Shown here: positions 1 through 7,081 of the stretch, piece after piece
How the letters are laid out: every line of letters starts with the position of its first letter
Position numbering within the stretch: position 1 is the first letter of the stretch
Source of the DNA: Clostridiaceae bacterium
GTDB lineage: Bacteria > Bacillota > Clostridia > Saccharofermentanales > UBA5734
Length of the DNA stretch: 11,946 nt
Reading direction: 5' to 3'
NCBI GenBank assembly: GCA_012511525.1
Contig: JAAZFW010000175.1
Coordinates: 1 to 11,946 of the forward strand
Program-made: the position numbers and the translations under genes
The notes under the pieces: generated by a model
What the model was told of the DNA's origin: nothing
The model's database searches: none
The model's input: only the letters and a program-made list of their open reading frames with translations

Positions 1-59
1 CAGCGAGAATCCACAAAAGAACCAGCCATGTGACCCTGGTTCTCAAAGAGAAGAATTAA
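1..59 (+). CDS. rplV: Ribosomal protein L22 (3' end only)
   Basis: Only the C-terminal 18 codons are in the window, read in the frame starting at base 3 and ending with TAA at 57-59. The residues read ARIHKRTSHVTLVLKEKN, which matches the usual L22 ending (an R-T-S-H-[IV]-T-[LV]-V-[LV] strand followed by a short charged tail). L22 is a large-subunit protein whose long beta hairpin lines the peptide exit tunnel. Its position directly before rpsC is the standard S10-operon order. The stop codon overlaps the ribosome binding site of rpsC, so the two genes are tightly linked. The identification rests on a short tail plus gene order; nothing can be said about the rest of the protein. Confidence 0.9.
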   Translation, partial: ARIHKRTSHVTLVLKEKN

Positions 60-71
60 GGAGGCTGACAG

Positions 72-743
72 ATGGGCCAGAAGGTAAATCCACATGGACT
101 GCGCGTAGGCGTCATCAAGGACTGGGACACGAAATGGTACGCCGACAAGAAAGACTTCAGCAAATACCTTGTCGAGGACAAGAAGATCCGCGACCTGATC
201 AAGACCGAGTGTTTCAAGGCCGGTGTCTCGCGCATCGAAATTGAACGCAAGGGCGATGAGAAAATCCAGGTTTCGATTGCCACCGCCAAACCGGGCATCA
301 TCATCGGCCGTCAGGGCGCCGGCATCGAAGACCTTAAGAAGAAGCTCGCCTCGCAATTCAAGCGCAACTTCTTCATCAATGTCAACGAAATCAAGTCGAT
401 CGACACCGACGCGCAGCTGGTTGCCGAGAACATCGCCCGTCAGCTGGAAGAGCGCGTTTCGTTCCGCCGCGCCATGAAGCAGGCCATGGGCCGCTCGATG
501 AAAATGGGCGCCAAGGGCATCAAGACTGCTGTCAGCGGCCGCCTGGGCGGTGCTGAAATCGCCCGGAGCGAGCATTATCACGAAGGAACCATTCCGCTGC
601 AGACCCTGCGTGCGGATATCGACTACGGCTTTGCCGAGGCAAAAACAACCTATGGCCGGATCGGTGTGAAAGTATGGATCTACAAAGGCGAGATCTTCCC
701 GGCACCGAGAAAGGTTAAAGAAACAGAAGGGGGCGAAGCCTGA
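72..743 (+). CDS. rpsC: 30S ribosomal protein S3
   Basis: This encodes 223 residues, a usual length for S3. The N-terminus MGQKVNPHGLRVG is the family signature. A type II KH RNA-binding domain follows, with its GXXG loop visible as GRQG at residues 79-82 inside the stretch PGIIIGRQG. The C-terminal domain contains RRAMKQAM and the GRLGGAEIAR motif. S3 sits at the mRNA entry channel of the small subunit, where with S4 and S5 it helps unwind mRNA. The start is set by AAGGAGG at 58-64, seven bases upstream of ATG. The stop overlaps the rplP start by one base (TGATG at 741-745), which suggests translational coupling. The C-terminus is a short acidic tail; nothing is missing. Confidence 0.98.
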   Translation: MGQKVNPHGLRVGVIKDWDTKWYADKKDFSKYLVEDKKIRDLIKTECFKAGVSRIEIERKGDEKIQVSIATAKPGIIIGRQGAGIEDLKKKLASQFKRNFFINVNEIKSIDTDAQLVAENIARQLEERVSFRRAMKQAMGRSMKMGAKGIKTAVSGRLGGAEIARSEHYHEGTIPLQTLRADIDYGFAEAKTTYGRIGVKVWIYKGEIFPAPRKVKETEGGEA

Positions 744-1177
744 TGTTGCTTCCGAAGCGTGTAAAATACAGAAGGCAGCACCGCGGCCGTATGACCGGCA
801 AGGCAACGCGCGGCACTGTTGTGAATTATGGAGATTACGGCCTGCAGGCGCTTGAGCCCTGCTGGATCACCAGCAACCAGATTGAGGCGGCCCGTGTCGC
901 GATCAACCGTTTCGTCAAGCGCGGCGGCCAGGTCTGGATCAAGATCTTCCCGGACAAGCCGGTGACATCCAAACCGGCTGAAACCCGAATGGGTTCCGGT
1001 AAAGGTTCGCCCGAGTTCTGGGTGGCGGTCGTCAAACCCGGCCGTGTCCTCTTCGAGATCGGCGGCGTACCGGAAGCGGATGCCCGCGAGGCCATGCGCC
1101 TGGCGTCCCACAAACTGCCCTGCAAGACCAAGTTTGTGGCTCGAGAAAAGGAAGGTGACGTGCATGAAGCCGAGTGA
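743..1177 (+). CDS. rplP: 50S ribosomal protein L16
   Basis: This encodes 144 residues. The N-terminus MLLPKRVKYRRQHRGRMTGK is diagnostic for L16, as is the later stretch KPAETRMGSGKG, which contains the arginine (R82 here) equivalent to the E. coli residue that can be hydroxylated. L16 is a late-assembling large-subunit protein that contacts the elbow of A-site tRNA and helps organise the peptidyl-transferase region. The ATG overlaps the rpsC stop by one base; a purine-rich AAGGGGG at 727-733 is the likely ribosome binding site. The last 14 bases overlap the start of rpmC. Length and motifs are normal for the family. Confidence 0.98.
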   Translation: MLLPKRVKYRRQHRGRMTGKATRGTVVNYGDYGLQALEPCWITSNQIEAARVAINRFVKRGGQVWIKIFPDKPVTSKPAETRMGSGKGSPEFWVAVVKPGRVLFEIGGVPEADAREAMRLASHKLPCKTKFVAREKEGDVHEAE

Positions 1178-1367
1178 ACTTCGCGACAAATCGATCGTTG
1201 AACTGAACGAAGAACTATCTGAGCTGAAAGAAGAGCTTTTCAAACTGCGCTTCCAGCATGCCGTGAATCAATTGGAGAATCCCCTGAAGCTGCAGAGCGT
1301 CAAGCGGGACATTGCCCGGGTGAAAACCATTCTGCGTGAGCGTGAGCTCAAGGGCATCAAAGAGTGA
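1164..1367 (+). CDS. rpmC: 50S ribosomal protein L29
   Basis: This encodes 67 residues, a normal L29 length. The protein opens MKPSELRDKSIVELNEEL, continues with the conserved ELFKLRFQHAVNQLENP segment and ends in a basic helix. Both segments are predicted helices, consistent with the two-helix hairpin fold of L29. L29 binds 23S rRNA near the exit-tunnel rim next to L23 and contributes to docking of trigger factor and signal recognition particle. The frame is open further upstream, but that part lies within rplP and reads as arginine/alanine-rich shadow sequence. AAGGTG at 1152-1157, six bases before ATG 1164, supports the chosen start. The gene thus begins 14 bases inside rplP, an overlap favouring coupled translation. 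Confidence 0.96.
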   Translation: MKPSELRDKSIVELNEELSELKEELFKLRFQHAVNQLENPLKLQSVKRDIARVKTILRERELKGIKE

Positions 1368-1381
1368 AAGGGGATCATACC

Positions 1382-1639
1382 ATGAGCGATCGGAATCTGA
1401 GAAAAACCCGTGTCGGTATGGTCAGCAGCGACAAGATGGACAAGACCATCGTCGTCTCCGTCGTTGAACATATCCGCCATCCGCTATACAAGAAGATTGT
1501 CAAGCGGACATACCGGCTCAAAGCCCATGATGAAGAAAACAGCTGCCAGATCGGCGACAAGGTTCGCGTGATGGAAACCCGTCCGCTCAGCAAAGACAAG
1601 CGCTGGCGCCTGGTTGAGATCATCGAGAAGGCCAAGTGA
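1382..1639 (+). CDS. rpsQ: 30S ribosomal protein S17
   Basis: This encodes 85 residues. The start MSDRNLRKTRVGMVSSDKMD and the OB-fold core KTIVVSVVEHIRHPLYKKI are characteristic of S17, as is the later GDKVRVMETRPLSKDKRW segment. S17 is a primary 16S rRNA-binding protein in early 30S assembly. A GTG codon at 1364 is in frame, but it overlaps the rpmC stop and would add a non-conserved MKGDHT extension. AAAGGGG at 1367-1373, eight bases before ATG 1382, selects the downstream start. This is the last gene of the S10 part of the cluster; a 25-base gap to rplN shows no promoter, so transcription probably runs on into spc genes. Confidence 0.97.
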   Translation: MSDRNLRKTRVGMVSSDKMDKTIVVSVVEHIRHPLYKKIVKRTYRLKAHDEENSCQIGDKVRVMETRPLSKDKRWRLVEIIEKAK

Positions 1640-1664
1640 CCCATCGGTAAGGAAGGAGGCTATT

Positions 1665-2033
1665 ATGATCCAGGTTCAGACAGTTCTGAAATCCGCCGAC
1701 AATACCGGTGCCAAACAGCTGATGTGCATCAAGGTGCTGGGCGGTTCCTGGCGCAAGTTCGCCAATATTGGAGACGTTATCGTTTGTTCGGTCCGTGAGG
1801 CGACGCCCGGCGGCGTTGTCAAAAAGGGCGAGGTTGTTCGTGCCGTCATCGTGCGTTCGACCAAGGGCGTGCGTCGTCCGGACGGCTCATACATCAAGTT
1901 CGACGAGAACGCGGCCGTCATCATCAGAGAAGATAAGAATCCGCGGGGAACCCGTATCTTCGGGCCCATCGCCAGGGAACTCAGGGATAAGGACTATATG
2001 AAGATCCTCTCTCTGGCCCCTGAGGTTCTGTAA
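1665..2033 (+). CDS. rplN: 50S ribosomal protein L14
   Basis: This encodes 122 residues, exactly the usual L14 length. MIQVQTVLKSADNTGAK at the N-terminus, the central KGEVVRAVIVRSTKGVRRPDG segment and the terminal ARELRDKDYMKILSLAPEVL are all highly conserved in L14. The protein is a five-stranded beta barrel that binds 23S rRNA at the subunit interface, contacts 16S rRNA through an intersubunit bridge, and is the docking site of the silencing factor RsfS. The start is fixed by AAGGAGG at 1653-1659, five bases before ATG; longer in-frame readings run back into rpsQ and are not conserved. It is the first gene of the classical spc operon, though I see no separate promoter here. Confidence 0.98.
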   Translation: MIQVQTVLKSADNTGAKQLMCIKVLGGSWRKFANIGDVIVCSVREATPGGVVKKGEVVRAVIVRSTKGVRRPDGSYIKFDENAAVIIREDKNPRGTRIFGPIARELRDKDYMKILSLAPEVL

Positions 2034-2048
2034 GGAGGGACACGCGTG

Positions 2049-2390
2049 ATGTCAAAGGTGCATGTCAAAAAAGACGACCAGGTGTTCGTGCTGACGGGCA
2101 AGGAAACCGGCAAAACCGGCAAGGTTTTGCGTGTGGACCCCGACAAGGGCCGCGTCCTGGTTGAGGGCGTCAATGTTGTCAAGAAGCATAAGAAGCCGCG
2201 CGGACGCAACCAGCAGGGCGGCATCATCGAGCAGGAAGCCCCGATCGATGCGTCCAATGTCATGCTGGTTTGCGACAAGTGCAAACGGCCCAGCAAAACC
2301 GGCAGAAAATTTCTGGAGAACGGCGAAAAAGTCCGTTACTGCAAGGCCTGCGGTGAAATCATCGACACGATCCGGCAGGCCCGGACGTAA
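2049..2390 (+). CDS. rplX: 50S ribosomal protein L24 with C-terminal zinc ribbon
   Basis: This encodes 113 residues from ATG. The N-terminal KOW motif (residues about 4-40, with GKETGKTGKVLRVDPDKGRV) and the VEGVNVVKKHKKP and GGIIEQEAPIDASNVM segments identify L24, an assembly-initiating protein that binds the 5' domain of 23S rRNA. Four cysteines, C75, C78, C98 and C101 (CDKC and CKAC), form a zinc-ribbon-like pair of knuckles in the C-terminal part, where many homologues have lost the cysteines. The start is ambiguous: GTG at 2046 lies seven bases after AAGGAGG (2032-2038) and ATG at 2049 ten bases after it. The difference is one methionine, and I prefer ATG because MSKVHVKK fits the family. 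Confidence 0.96.
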   Translation: MSKVHVKKDDQVFVLTGKETGKTGKVLRVDPDKGRVLVEGVNVVKKHKKPRGRNQQGGIIEQEAPIDASNVMLVCDKCKRPSKTGRKFLENGEKVRYCKACGEIIDTIRQART

Positions 2391-2413
2391 GCGCGGCGGA
2401 GGAGGCAGAGAAA

Positions 2414-2953
2414 ATGTCAAGACTCAGAGACAAGTACAAGTCTGAAACCGCCCCTGCTATGCAGAAGGCGTTCAACTACCGGTCGGTCATGCAGATCCCC
2501 AGGTTGGAGAAAATCGTCCTCAACATGGGTGTCGGCGATGTCAAGGACAACCCCAAGGCGATCGATAACGCCGCCCGGGACATGTCGATCATTGCGGGCC
2601 AGAAAGCGGTTATCACCAAGGCCAAGAAGTCCGTTTCGGCGTTCAAGCTGCGCGAGGGGATGAACATCGGCTGCAAAGTCACGCTGCGCGGCGAAAAGAT
2701 GTACGAGTTCCTCGACAAGCTGATCAGCATCGCATTGCCCCGCGTCAGGGACTTTCGCGGTCTGAATCCGAACTCGTTCGACGGCCACGGCAATTACGCC
2801 ATGGGCGCCAGGGAACAATTGATCTTCCCCGAAATCGACTACGATAAAATCGACAAGATCCGGGGCATGGATATCATTATTGTGACAACGGCTGAAACCG
2901 ACGAGGAAGCCCGTGAGCTTCTCCGGCTGCTCGGCATGCCGTTCAGCAAGTAA
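2414..2953 (+). CDS. rplE: 50S ribosomal protein L5
   Basis: This encodes 179 residues, the usual L5 length. Conserved segments in order are MSRLRDKYKSE, the MQIPRLEKIVLNMGVGD strand, the KSVSAFKLREGMNIGCKVTLRG block, RDFRGLNPNSFDGHGNYAMG, and the final DEEARELLRLLGMPF. L5 binds 5S rRNA with L18 (and L25 where present), forms part of the central protuberance and contacts P-site tRNA. The ribosome binding site GGAGGAGG at 2398-2405 precedes ATG by eight bases. In E. coli the S8 repressor site lies around the rplE start; I do not recognise that structure here. It is followed 15 bases later by rpsN in normal spc order. Confidence 0.98.
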   Translation: MSRLRDKYKSETAPAMQKAFNYRSVMQIPRLEKIVLNMGVGDVKDNPKAIDNAARDMSIIAGQKAVITKAKKSVSAFKLREGMNIGCKVTLRGEKMYEFLDKLISIALPRVRDFRGLNPNSFDGHGNYAMGAREQLIFPEIDYDKIDKIRGMDIIIVTTAETDEEARELLRLLGMPFSK

Positions 2954-2968
2954 GCGGAGGAACGGATC

Positions 2969-3154
2969 ATGGCAAAAAAGTCACTCAAACTGAAACAATT
3001 GGCCGCGCCGAAATTTTCGACACGCGCCTATAACCGCTGCAAGCTGTGCGGCCGTCCCCATGCCTACCTGCGCAAGTACGGGATCTGCCGGCTCTGCTTC
3101 AGGGAATTGGCTTACAAGGGCCAGATCCCAGGCGTACGCAAAGCCAGCTGGTAA
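2969..3154 (+). CDS. rpsN: 30S ribosomal protein S14, zinc-binding type
   Basis: This encodes 61 residues, the length of the short zinc form of S14 (the cysteine-free form is about 89-101 residues). Cysteines C24, C27, C40 and C43 form two CxxC knuckles (CKLC and CRLC) expected to bind one zinc ion. The end, ELAYKGQIPGVRKASW, is the invariant S14 C-terminus. The protein binds 16S rRNA in the head of the 30S subunit and joins late in assembly with S3 and S10. GGAGG at 2956-2960 precedes ATG by eight bases. No cysteine-free paralogue is present in this window; such copies, when they exist, are usually controlled by Zur elsewhere in the genome. Confidence 0.98.
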   Translation: MAKKSLKLKQLAAPKFSTRAYNRCKLCGRPHAYLRKYGICRLCFRELAYKGQIPGVRKASW

Positions 3155-3180
3155 GACCGGCTCAGGAAGGAGGATATCCC

Positions 3181-3576
3181 ATGCAGATTACAGATTCCAT
3201 AGCCGATATGCTCACCAGGATCCGCAACGCCGGCACCGCGGGGCATACGCAATGCGAGGTACCCGCGTCCAGCGTCAAGAAGGCGATCGCCCAGATATTG
3301 CTTGAAGAAGGCTATATCTCACGTGTCGAAGCCATTGCCGACGATAAGCAGGGCAAGCTGCGCATCACGTTGAAGTACGCGGCCAAGAAACCGATCATTT
3401 CCGGCATCAAGCGCATTTCCCGCCCGGGTCTTCGCGTCTATGCCAACAAGGACGAGCTTCCCCGTGTGCTGGGTGGTCTCGGCATCGCGGTCATATCGAC
3501 ATCCAAGGGCATCATGACAGACAAGAAAGCACGTGAAACAGGTGTCGGCGGCGAAGTGCTCGCCTACGTCTGGTAA
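3181..3576 (+). CDS. rpsH: 30S ribosomal protein S8
   Basis: This encodes 131 residues, a normal S8 length. The start MQITDSIADMLTRIRNAG, the central KYAAKKPIISGIKRISRPGLRVY region (interrupted by no gap) and the C-terminal STSKGIMTDKKARETGVGGE motif followed by AYVW are diagnostic. S8 binds helix 21 of 16S rRNA, nucleates the central domain and in E. coli is the translational repressor of the spc operon. The frame is open upstream into rpsN, but AAGGAGG at 3167-3173 and family conservation place the start at ATG 3181. The 76-base gap that follows, before rplF, is one of the longer ones inside the spc part and contains a nested inverted repeat listed separately. Confidence 0.98.
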   Translation: MQITDSIADMLTRIRNAGTAGHTQCEVPASSVKKAIAQILLEEGYISRVEAIADDKQGKLRITLKYAAKKPIISGIKRISRPGLRVYANKDELPRVLGGLGIAVISTSKGIMTDKKARETGVGGEVLAYVW

Positions 3577-3632
3577 TATTGCAGATCATCTCTGAAAAGG
3601 ATGTGCCGGTCTGGCCGGCCGTCTGCAATCTT
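3575..3632 (+). promoter_or_regulatory. Nested inverted repeat in the rpsH-rplF gap
   Basis: ATTGCAGA at 3578-3585 pairs perfectly with TCTGCAAT at 3622-3629. The helix extends inward by one U-G wobble (3586/3621) and outward, after one mismatch, by two A-U pairs (3575-3576 with 3631-3632). Inside it, GCCGG at 3605-3609 pairs with CCGGC at 3615-3619 around a five-base loop. No U-tract follows, so an intrinsic terminator is unlikely. The element ends about seven bases before the rplF Shine-Dalgarno sequence. A role as an mRNA processing or protein-binding site is inference; the pairings were found by eye. Confidence 0.5.
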
Positions 3633-3652
3633 AAGAGCAGGAGGAACGGATC

Positions 3653-4198
3653 ATGTCCAGAATAGGAAAAATGCCGATCGCGATCCCGGCAGGGGTTGAG
3701 GTCAAGGTGGACGGCGATACGGTCGTTGTCAAAAACGGCAACACCATGCTGACCCAGGTCGTCCATCCCAATATGCGCGTCGCCGTCGACGGCAGCCTGA
3801 TCAAGGTTGAACGCCCGGACGATTCGAACAAGAACAAGGCCCTGCACGGGCTGACCCGCTCGCTGATCAACAACATGGTCATCGGGGTGTCTCAGGGGTT
3901 TGTCAAAAACCTCGACATCAACGGCGTCGGCTACAGGGCGCAGAAACAAGGCAATAAGCTCGTGCTGAATATTGGCTACTCGCATCCGATCGAGGTTGAG
4001 GAGCCCGCCGGTATCGCGATCGACGTTCCCGCACAGAACAAGATCGTGGTCAAGGGTGCCGACAAGCAACTCGTCGGCGAGACTGCTGCCAAGATTCGCT
4101 CGCTCCGTGTGCCGGACGCCTACCATGGCAAGGGGATCAAGTATGACTTCGAGGTCCTCAAGCTCAAGGAAGGCAAGACCGGTGCCAAGGGCGCCTGA
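3653..4198 (+). CDS. rplF: 50S ribosomal protein L6
   Basis: This encodes 181 residues, typical of L6. The N-terminus MSRIGKMPIAIPAGVEV is the family signature; the second repeat of the two related alpha/beta domains carries the conserved NGVGYRAQKQGNKLVLNIGYSHP segment, and the end has VPDAYHGKGIKYDFEVLKLKEGK with the characteristic PDxYxGKGI motif. L6 binds 23S rRNA near the sarcin-ricin loop and the L7/L12 stalk base, next to where translation factors bind. AGGAGG at 3639-3644 lies eight bases before ATG. The gene follows a structured 76-base spacer, so its translation may be set partly independently of rpsH. Its stop is followed by rplR after 20 bases. Confidence 0.98.
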   Translation: MSRIGKMPIAIPAGVEVKVDGDTVVVKNGNTMLTQVVHPNMRVAVDGSLIKVERPDDSNKNKALHGLTRSLINNMVIGVSQGFVKNLDINGVGYRAQKQGNKLVLNIGYSHPIEVEEPAGIAIDVPAQNKIVVKGADKQLVGETAAKIRSLRVPDAYHGKGIKYDFEVLKLKEGKTGAKGA

Positions 4199-4218
4199 TC
4201 GCGAAAGGGTGGAATAAG

Positions 4219-4587
4219 ATGAGTAGTAATGTCAGCCGAAACGATATACGCAAGAGAAAGCATGCCCGTGTCCGCAGCAAGATCAGCGGCACCGGCGAAC
4301 GCCCGAGACTTTGCGTTTTCCGCAGCCTCGCCCAAATCTATGCCCAGGTGATCGACGACACGACCGGCCAGACGCTGGCCAGCGCGTCGACGCTGGACAA
4401 GGAGATCAAGGAGCAAGGCATAGCCAACGGCAACAAGCAAGGCGCAGCGGCAGTCGGCAAGCTGGTCGCCGCGCGTGCCCTGGACAAGGGTATAACCAAC
4501 GTGGTTTTTGACCGCGGCGGCTATATCTACCACGGTCGCGTTGCGGCTTTGGCCGAAGCAGCCCGGGAAGCCGGACTGAAATTCTAA
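4219..4587 (+). CDS. rplR: 50S ribosomal protein L18
   Basis: This encodes 122 residues. An arginine/lysine-rich N-terminal tail (RKRKHARVRSKISGTGERPR) leads into the conserved RLCVFRSLAQIYAQVIDD strand pair and the later FDRGGYIYHGRVAALAEAAREAGL, all typical of L18. The protein binds 5S rRNA together with L5 and places it in the central protuberance. The ribosome binding site is weaker than its neighbours': AAAGGGTGG at 4204-4212, six bases before ATG, with a T interrupting the purine run. That might mean reliance on ribosomes arriving from rplF, but this is inference. Length, motifs and position between rplF and rpsE are standard. Confidence 0.98.
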   Translation: MSSNVSRNDIRKRKHARVRSKISGTGERPRLCVFRSLAQIYAQVIDDTTGQTLASASTLDKEIKEQGIANGNKQGAAAVGKLVAARALDKGITNVVFDRGGYIYHGRVAALAEAAREAGLKF

Positions 4588-4603
4588 GCAGGGAGGAACT
4601 GTC

Positions 4604-5098
4604 ATGCGCTACGAAACAAACGCAGTCGAGCTGAAAGAAAAAGTCATTCATATCGGGCGTGTTTCCAAAACCGTCAAAGGCGGCCGCAACTTCCGCTTTG
4701 CCGCCCTGGTCATCGTCGGTGACGAGAATGGCCATGTCGGCAAAGGTTTGGGTAAAGCCGCTGAAATACCGGACGCGATTCGCAAGGGGATCGAGGATGC
4801 CCGCAAGAACCTGATCCAGGTTCCTTTGCAGGATTCGACCATCCCGCATGAGACCATCGGCACCTTCGGCGCCGGCAAGGTCCTGCTCAAGCCGGCTGGC
4901 GGCGGTACCGGCGTTATCGCCGGCGGCCCGGTCCGCGCCGTCCTGGAGCTGGCCGGCATCAAGGATATCCGGACCAAGTCGCTGGGTTCGAACAACCCCA
5001 ACAACATGGTTAACGCAACCATGGAAGGTCTCAAGAGCCTGAAGTCGCCGGAACAGGTCGCCAGGCTTCGCGGCAAATCCGTCGAAGACATACTGTAA
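4604..5098 (+). CDS. rpsE: 30S ribosomal protein S5
   Basis: This encodes 164 residues. An N-terminal double-stranded-RNA-binding-like domain (about residues 8-75) contains VIHIGRVSKTVKGGRNFRF and the VGDENGHVGKGLGKA segment; the C-terminal domain carries GTGVIAGGPVRAVLELAGI and the SLGSNNPNNMVNAT motif. These are S5 signatures. S5 lies on the solvent side of the 30S subunit near the mRNA entry channel with S3 and S4, and influences decoding accuracy and spectinomycin sensitivity through the loop around residues 20-30. GGGAGG at 4591-4596 precedes ATG by seven bases. The protein is slightly shorter at the N-terminus than some homologues but has no missing conserved block. Confidence 0.98.
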   Translation: MRYETNAVELKEKVIHIGRVSKTVKGGRNFRFAALVIVGDENGHVGKGLGKAAEIPDAIRKGIEDARKNLIQVPLQDSTIPHETIGTFGAGKVLLKPAGGGTGVIAGGPVRAVLELAGIKDIRTKSLGSNNPNNMVNATMEGLKSLKSPEQVARLRGKSVEDIL

Positions 5099-5112
5099 GG
5101 GAGGGCTCAGGC

Positions 5113-5292
5113 GTGTCAAAATTAATTATCACATTGGTGAAAAGCACCAACAATGCCAACAAGAAGCAAGTCGCTACGGTGCGTGCCATTGGCCTTCATA
5201 AGGTCGGCCAGACCATCGAACAGGAAGCGACGCCATCAATCCGCGGCATGGTTCGGCATGTAGCCCACCTGGTTCGCTGTGAAGAAGCATAA
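5113..5292 (+). CDS. rpmD: 50S ribosomal protein L30, GTG start
   Basis: This encodes 59 residues, the typical length of bacterial L30. It begins MSKLIITLVKSTNNANKKQV and contains ATVRAIGLHKVGQTIEQEA, the conserved L30 core (T-x-x-x-L-G-L-x-K in most members, here TVRAIGLHK), followed by PSIRGMVRHVAHLV. The start codon is GTG, supported by AAGGGAGGG at 5097-5105 eight bases upstream, which overlaps the rpsE stop. L30 is a small large-subunit protein that binds 23S rRNA. Its place between rpsE and rplO is the normal spc order. Being short and GTG-initiated, it is easy to miss; reading frame and motifs are nevertheless clear. It is the only gene in the window for which GTG is the best start. 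Confidence 0.96.
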   Translation: MSKLIITLVKSTNNANKKQVATVRAIGLHKVGQTIEQEATPSIRGMVRHVAHLVRCEEA

Positions 5293-5307
5293 GGAGGCGT
5301 CATCTCA

Positions 5308-5757
5308 ATGAAGATCAATGAACTATCCCCTGCGCCAGGCGCACGGCAGAATGCCTACCGCAAGGGGCGCGGCCCCGGCTCAGGCAACGGCAAGACAGCC
5401 GGCCGCGGCCATAAGGGACAGAACTCCCGCTCAGGCGGCGGCGTCCGTCCCGGTTTCGAAGGCGGCCAGATGCCGCTCTACCGCCGGCTGCCTAAGCGCG
5501 GTTTCAACAACAAGCGGTTTGCCGCGCAATACGTCGAGATCAATGTCGGCGATCTGGAGCGGTTTGAAGCGGACCTGACACTCGACGCTCAGAGCATGAA
5601 AGCGTCCGGCCTGATTACGCTGCCCAAGGTCAACGACGGCATCAAGATCCTCGGCAACGGCGAGCTGACGAAAAAACTGCATGTGCGCGCGAATGCGTTC
5701 ACCGCATCGGCCAAGGAGAAAATTGAAAAGGCTGGAGGAACGGCCGAGGAGGTTTAA
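5308..5757 (+). CDS. rplO: 50S ribosomal protein L15
   Basis: This encodes 149 residues. A long glycine- and arginine-rich N-terminal extension (about residues 12-60, including GRGPGSGNGKTAGRGHKGQ and SRSGGGVRPGFEGGQMPLY) that threads into 23S rRNA is typical of L15, followed by RRLPKRGFNN and a globular C-terminal domain ending in EKIEKAGGTAEEV. L15 is a late assembly protein of the 50S subunit. AAGGAGG at 5291-5297 overlaps the rpmD stop and lies ten bases before ATG. The 3' end carries GAGGAGG at 5746-5752, the ribosome binding site of secY, so the end of L15 (AEEV) is partly shaped by that signal. The next gene starts three bases after the stop. Confidence 0.98.
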   Translation: MKINELSPAPGARQNAYRKGRGPGSGNGKTAGRGHKGQNSRSGGGVRPGFEGGQMPLYRRLPKRGFNNKRFAAQYVEINVGDLERFEADLTLDAQSMKASGLITLPKVNDGIKILGNGELTKKLHVRANAFTASAKEKIEKAGGTAEEV

Positions 5758-5760
5758 AGC

Positions 5761-7065
5761 ATGTCCGGTATGATCGAAACCCTGAAAAATGCTTTTAAAA
5801 TCCCGGATCTGCGCAAGAAGCTCCTGTTTACCCTGATCATGCTGATCGTTTACCGGATCGGCATCAGGGTTCCTGTCCCCGGCATCGACGCAGCCGCGTT
5901 TACCGAACTGCTCGATCGCTTTGGCCAGCTGGGAAGCTTTTTGGACATCATCTCGGGCGGCGCCTTTAAGCAGGTTTCCATCTTTTCGCTCGGTATCGTG
6001 CCCTACATCAATTCATCGATCATCATGCAGCTTCTGACTGTGGCCATTCCTGCCCTGGAACGGCTGCAGAAGGAAGGCGACGAAGGCCGCAAGAAGATTC
6101 AGCAGTACGTGCGTTACCTGACCGTCGGGCTTGCCATCATGCAGGCCACGGCGTACTGGTACACGACGCGCCTGGCTTCGACACCGGCCCTGCCGTTCGG
6201 TCTGAACGCGATCCTGGTTATCCTGAGCTTTACCGCCGGTACGGCCTTCATCATGTGGATCGGCGAGCAGATCAACGAATCCGGTATCGGCAACGGGATC
6301 TCCCTGATCATCTTCGCTGGTATCGTTACCCGCGGCCCGGATGCCGTCAAAACGCTGTTCGGCTATTTCCAGACCTGGACGTTGACCCGCAACGCCATCG
6401 TGTCGATCGTCATGACGATCGGCGTCATCGCGCTGTTTGTGCTGGTCATCGCGCTGGTCGTCTTTGTCCAGATGGCGGAACGCCGCATCCCGGTGCAGTA
6501 CGCCAAGAAGGTCATCGGCCGCAAAATGTACGGCGGCCAGAGCACCTACCTGCCGATCAAAGTCAATCAGGCCGGCGTTATCCCGGTCATCTTCGCCAGC
6601 TCGATCGTCATGCTGCCGTCGACATTGGTCTCGTTGTTTACACGGCCGGGCGCCGAGGTCGGACCGATCGCCCAGTGGTTCATGAACTTTTCGAGCAACC
6701 CCCTTTACTATGTCGTATACGGCCTGATGATCATCGGGTTCACCTTCTTTTACTCGATGGTCCAGTTCAACCCGATCGAAGTGGCGAACAACCTGCAGAA
6801 AAACGGCGGCTTTATCCCCGGAATCCGTCCGGGACGCCCGACAGCGGATTTCATCAACCGCACATCCCGCCGGCTGTCCTGGTTTGACGCCATGTTCCTG
6901 GTTCTGATCGTCCTCATGCCGACCCTGCTCAGTGCCGTTACAAACATGCAAGGCATCTGGTTCGGCGGCACCGCGGTGATCATCCTGGTCGGTGTGGCGA
7001 TCGACCTGGTCAACCAGCTGGAAGCCCAGATGGTCATGCGTCATTACAAGGGCTTTCTTGATTAA
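5761..7065 (+). CDS. secY: Preprotein translocase subunit SecY
   Basis: This encodes 434 residues, a usual SecY length. About ten membrane segments can be placed at residues 19-36, 72-97, 116-135, 146-168, 176-196, 211-238, 268-292, 312-335, 372-391 and 398-418, with the plug region near 57-70. The conserved cytoplasmic loop GIRPGRPTADFI holds R356, equivalent to the E. coli arginine needed for SecA-driven transport; VQMAERRIPVQYAKK is the other strongly conserved loop. With SecE and SecG (not in this window) it forms the plasma-membrane channel for secreted and membrane proteins. ATG follows GAGGAGG at 5746-5752 by eight bases and lies three bases after rplO. ATG 5770 is an alternative start but has no comparable site. 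Confidence 0.99.
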   Translation: MSGMIETLKNAFKIPDLRKKLLFTLIMLIVYRIGIRVPVPGIDAAAFTELLDRFGQLGSFLDIISGGAFKQVSIFSLGIVPYINSSIIMQLLTVAIPALERLQKEGDEGRKKIQQYVRYLTVGLAIMQATAYWYTTRLASTPALPFGLNAILVILSFTAGTAFIMWIGEQINESGIGNGISLIIFAGIVTRGPDAVKTLFGYFQTWTLTRNAIVSIVMTIGVIALFVLVIALVVFVQMAERRIPVQYAKKVIGRKMYGGQSTYLPIKVNQAGVIPVIFASSIVMLPSTLVSLFTRPGAEVGPIAQWFMNFSSNPLYYVVYGLMIIGFTFFYSMVQFNPIEVANNLQKNGGFIPGIRPGRPTADFINRTSRRLSWFDAMFLVLIVLMPTLLSAVTNMQGIWFGGTAVIILVGVAIDLVNQLEAQMVMRHYKGFLD

Positions 7066-7081
7066 GTCAAAAAGCGTCGGC

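Noticed and set aside
3613..3620. Palindrome GGCCGGCC in the rpsH-rplF gap as an operator site
   Set aside because: Short GC palindromes are frequent in this composition; it is better explained as part of the GCCGG/CCGGC hairpin.
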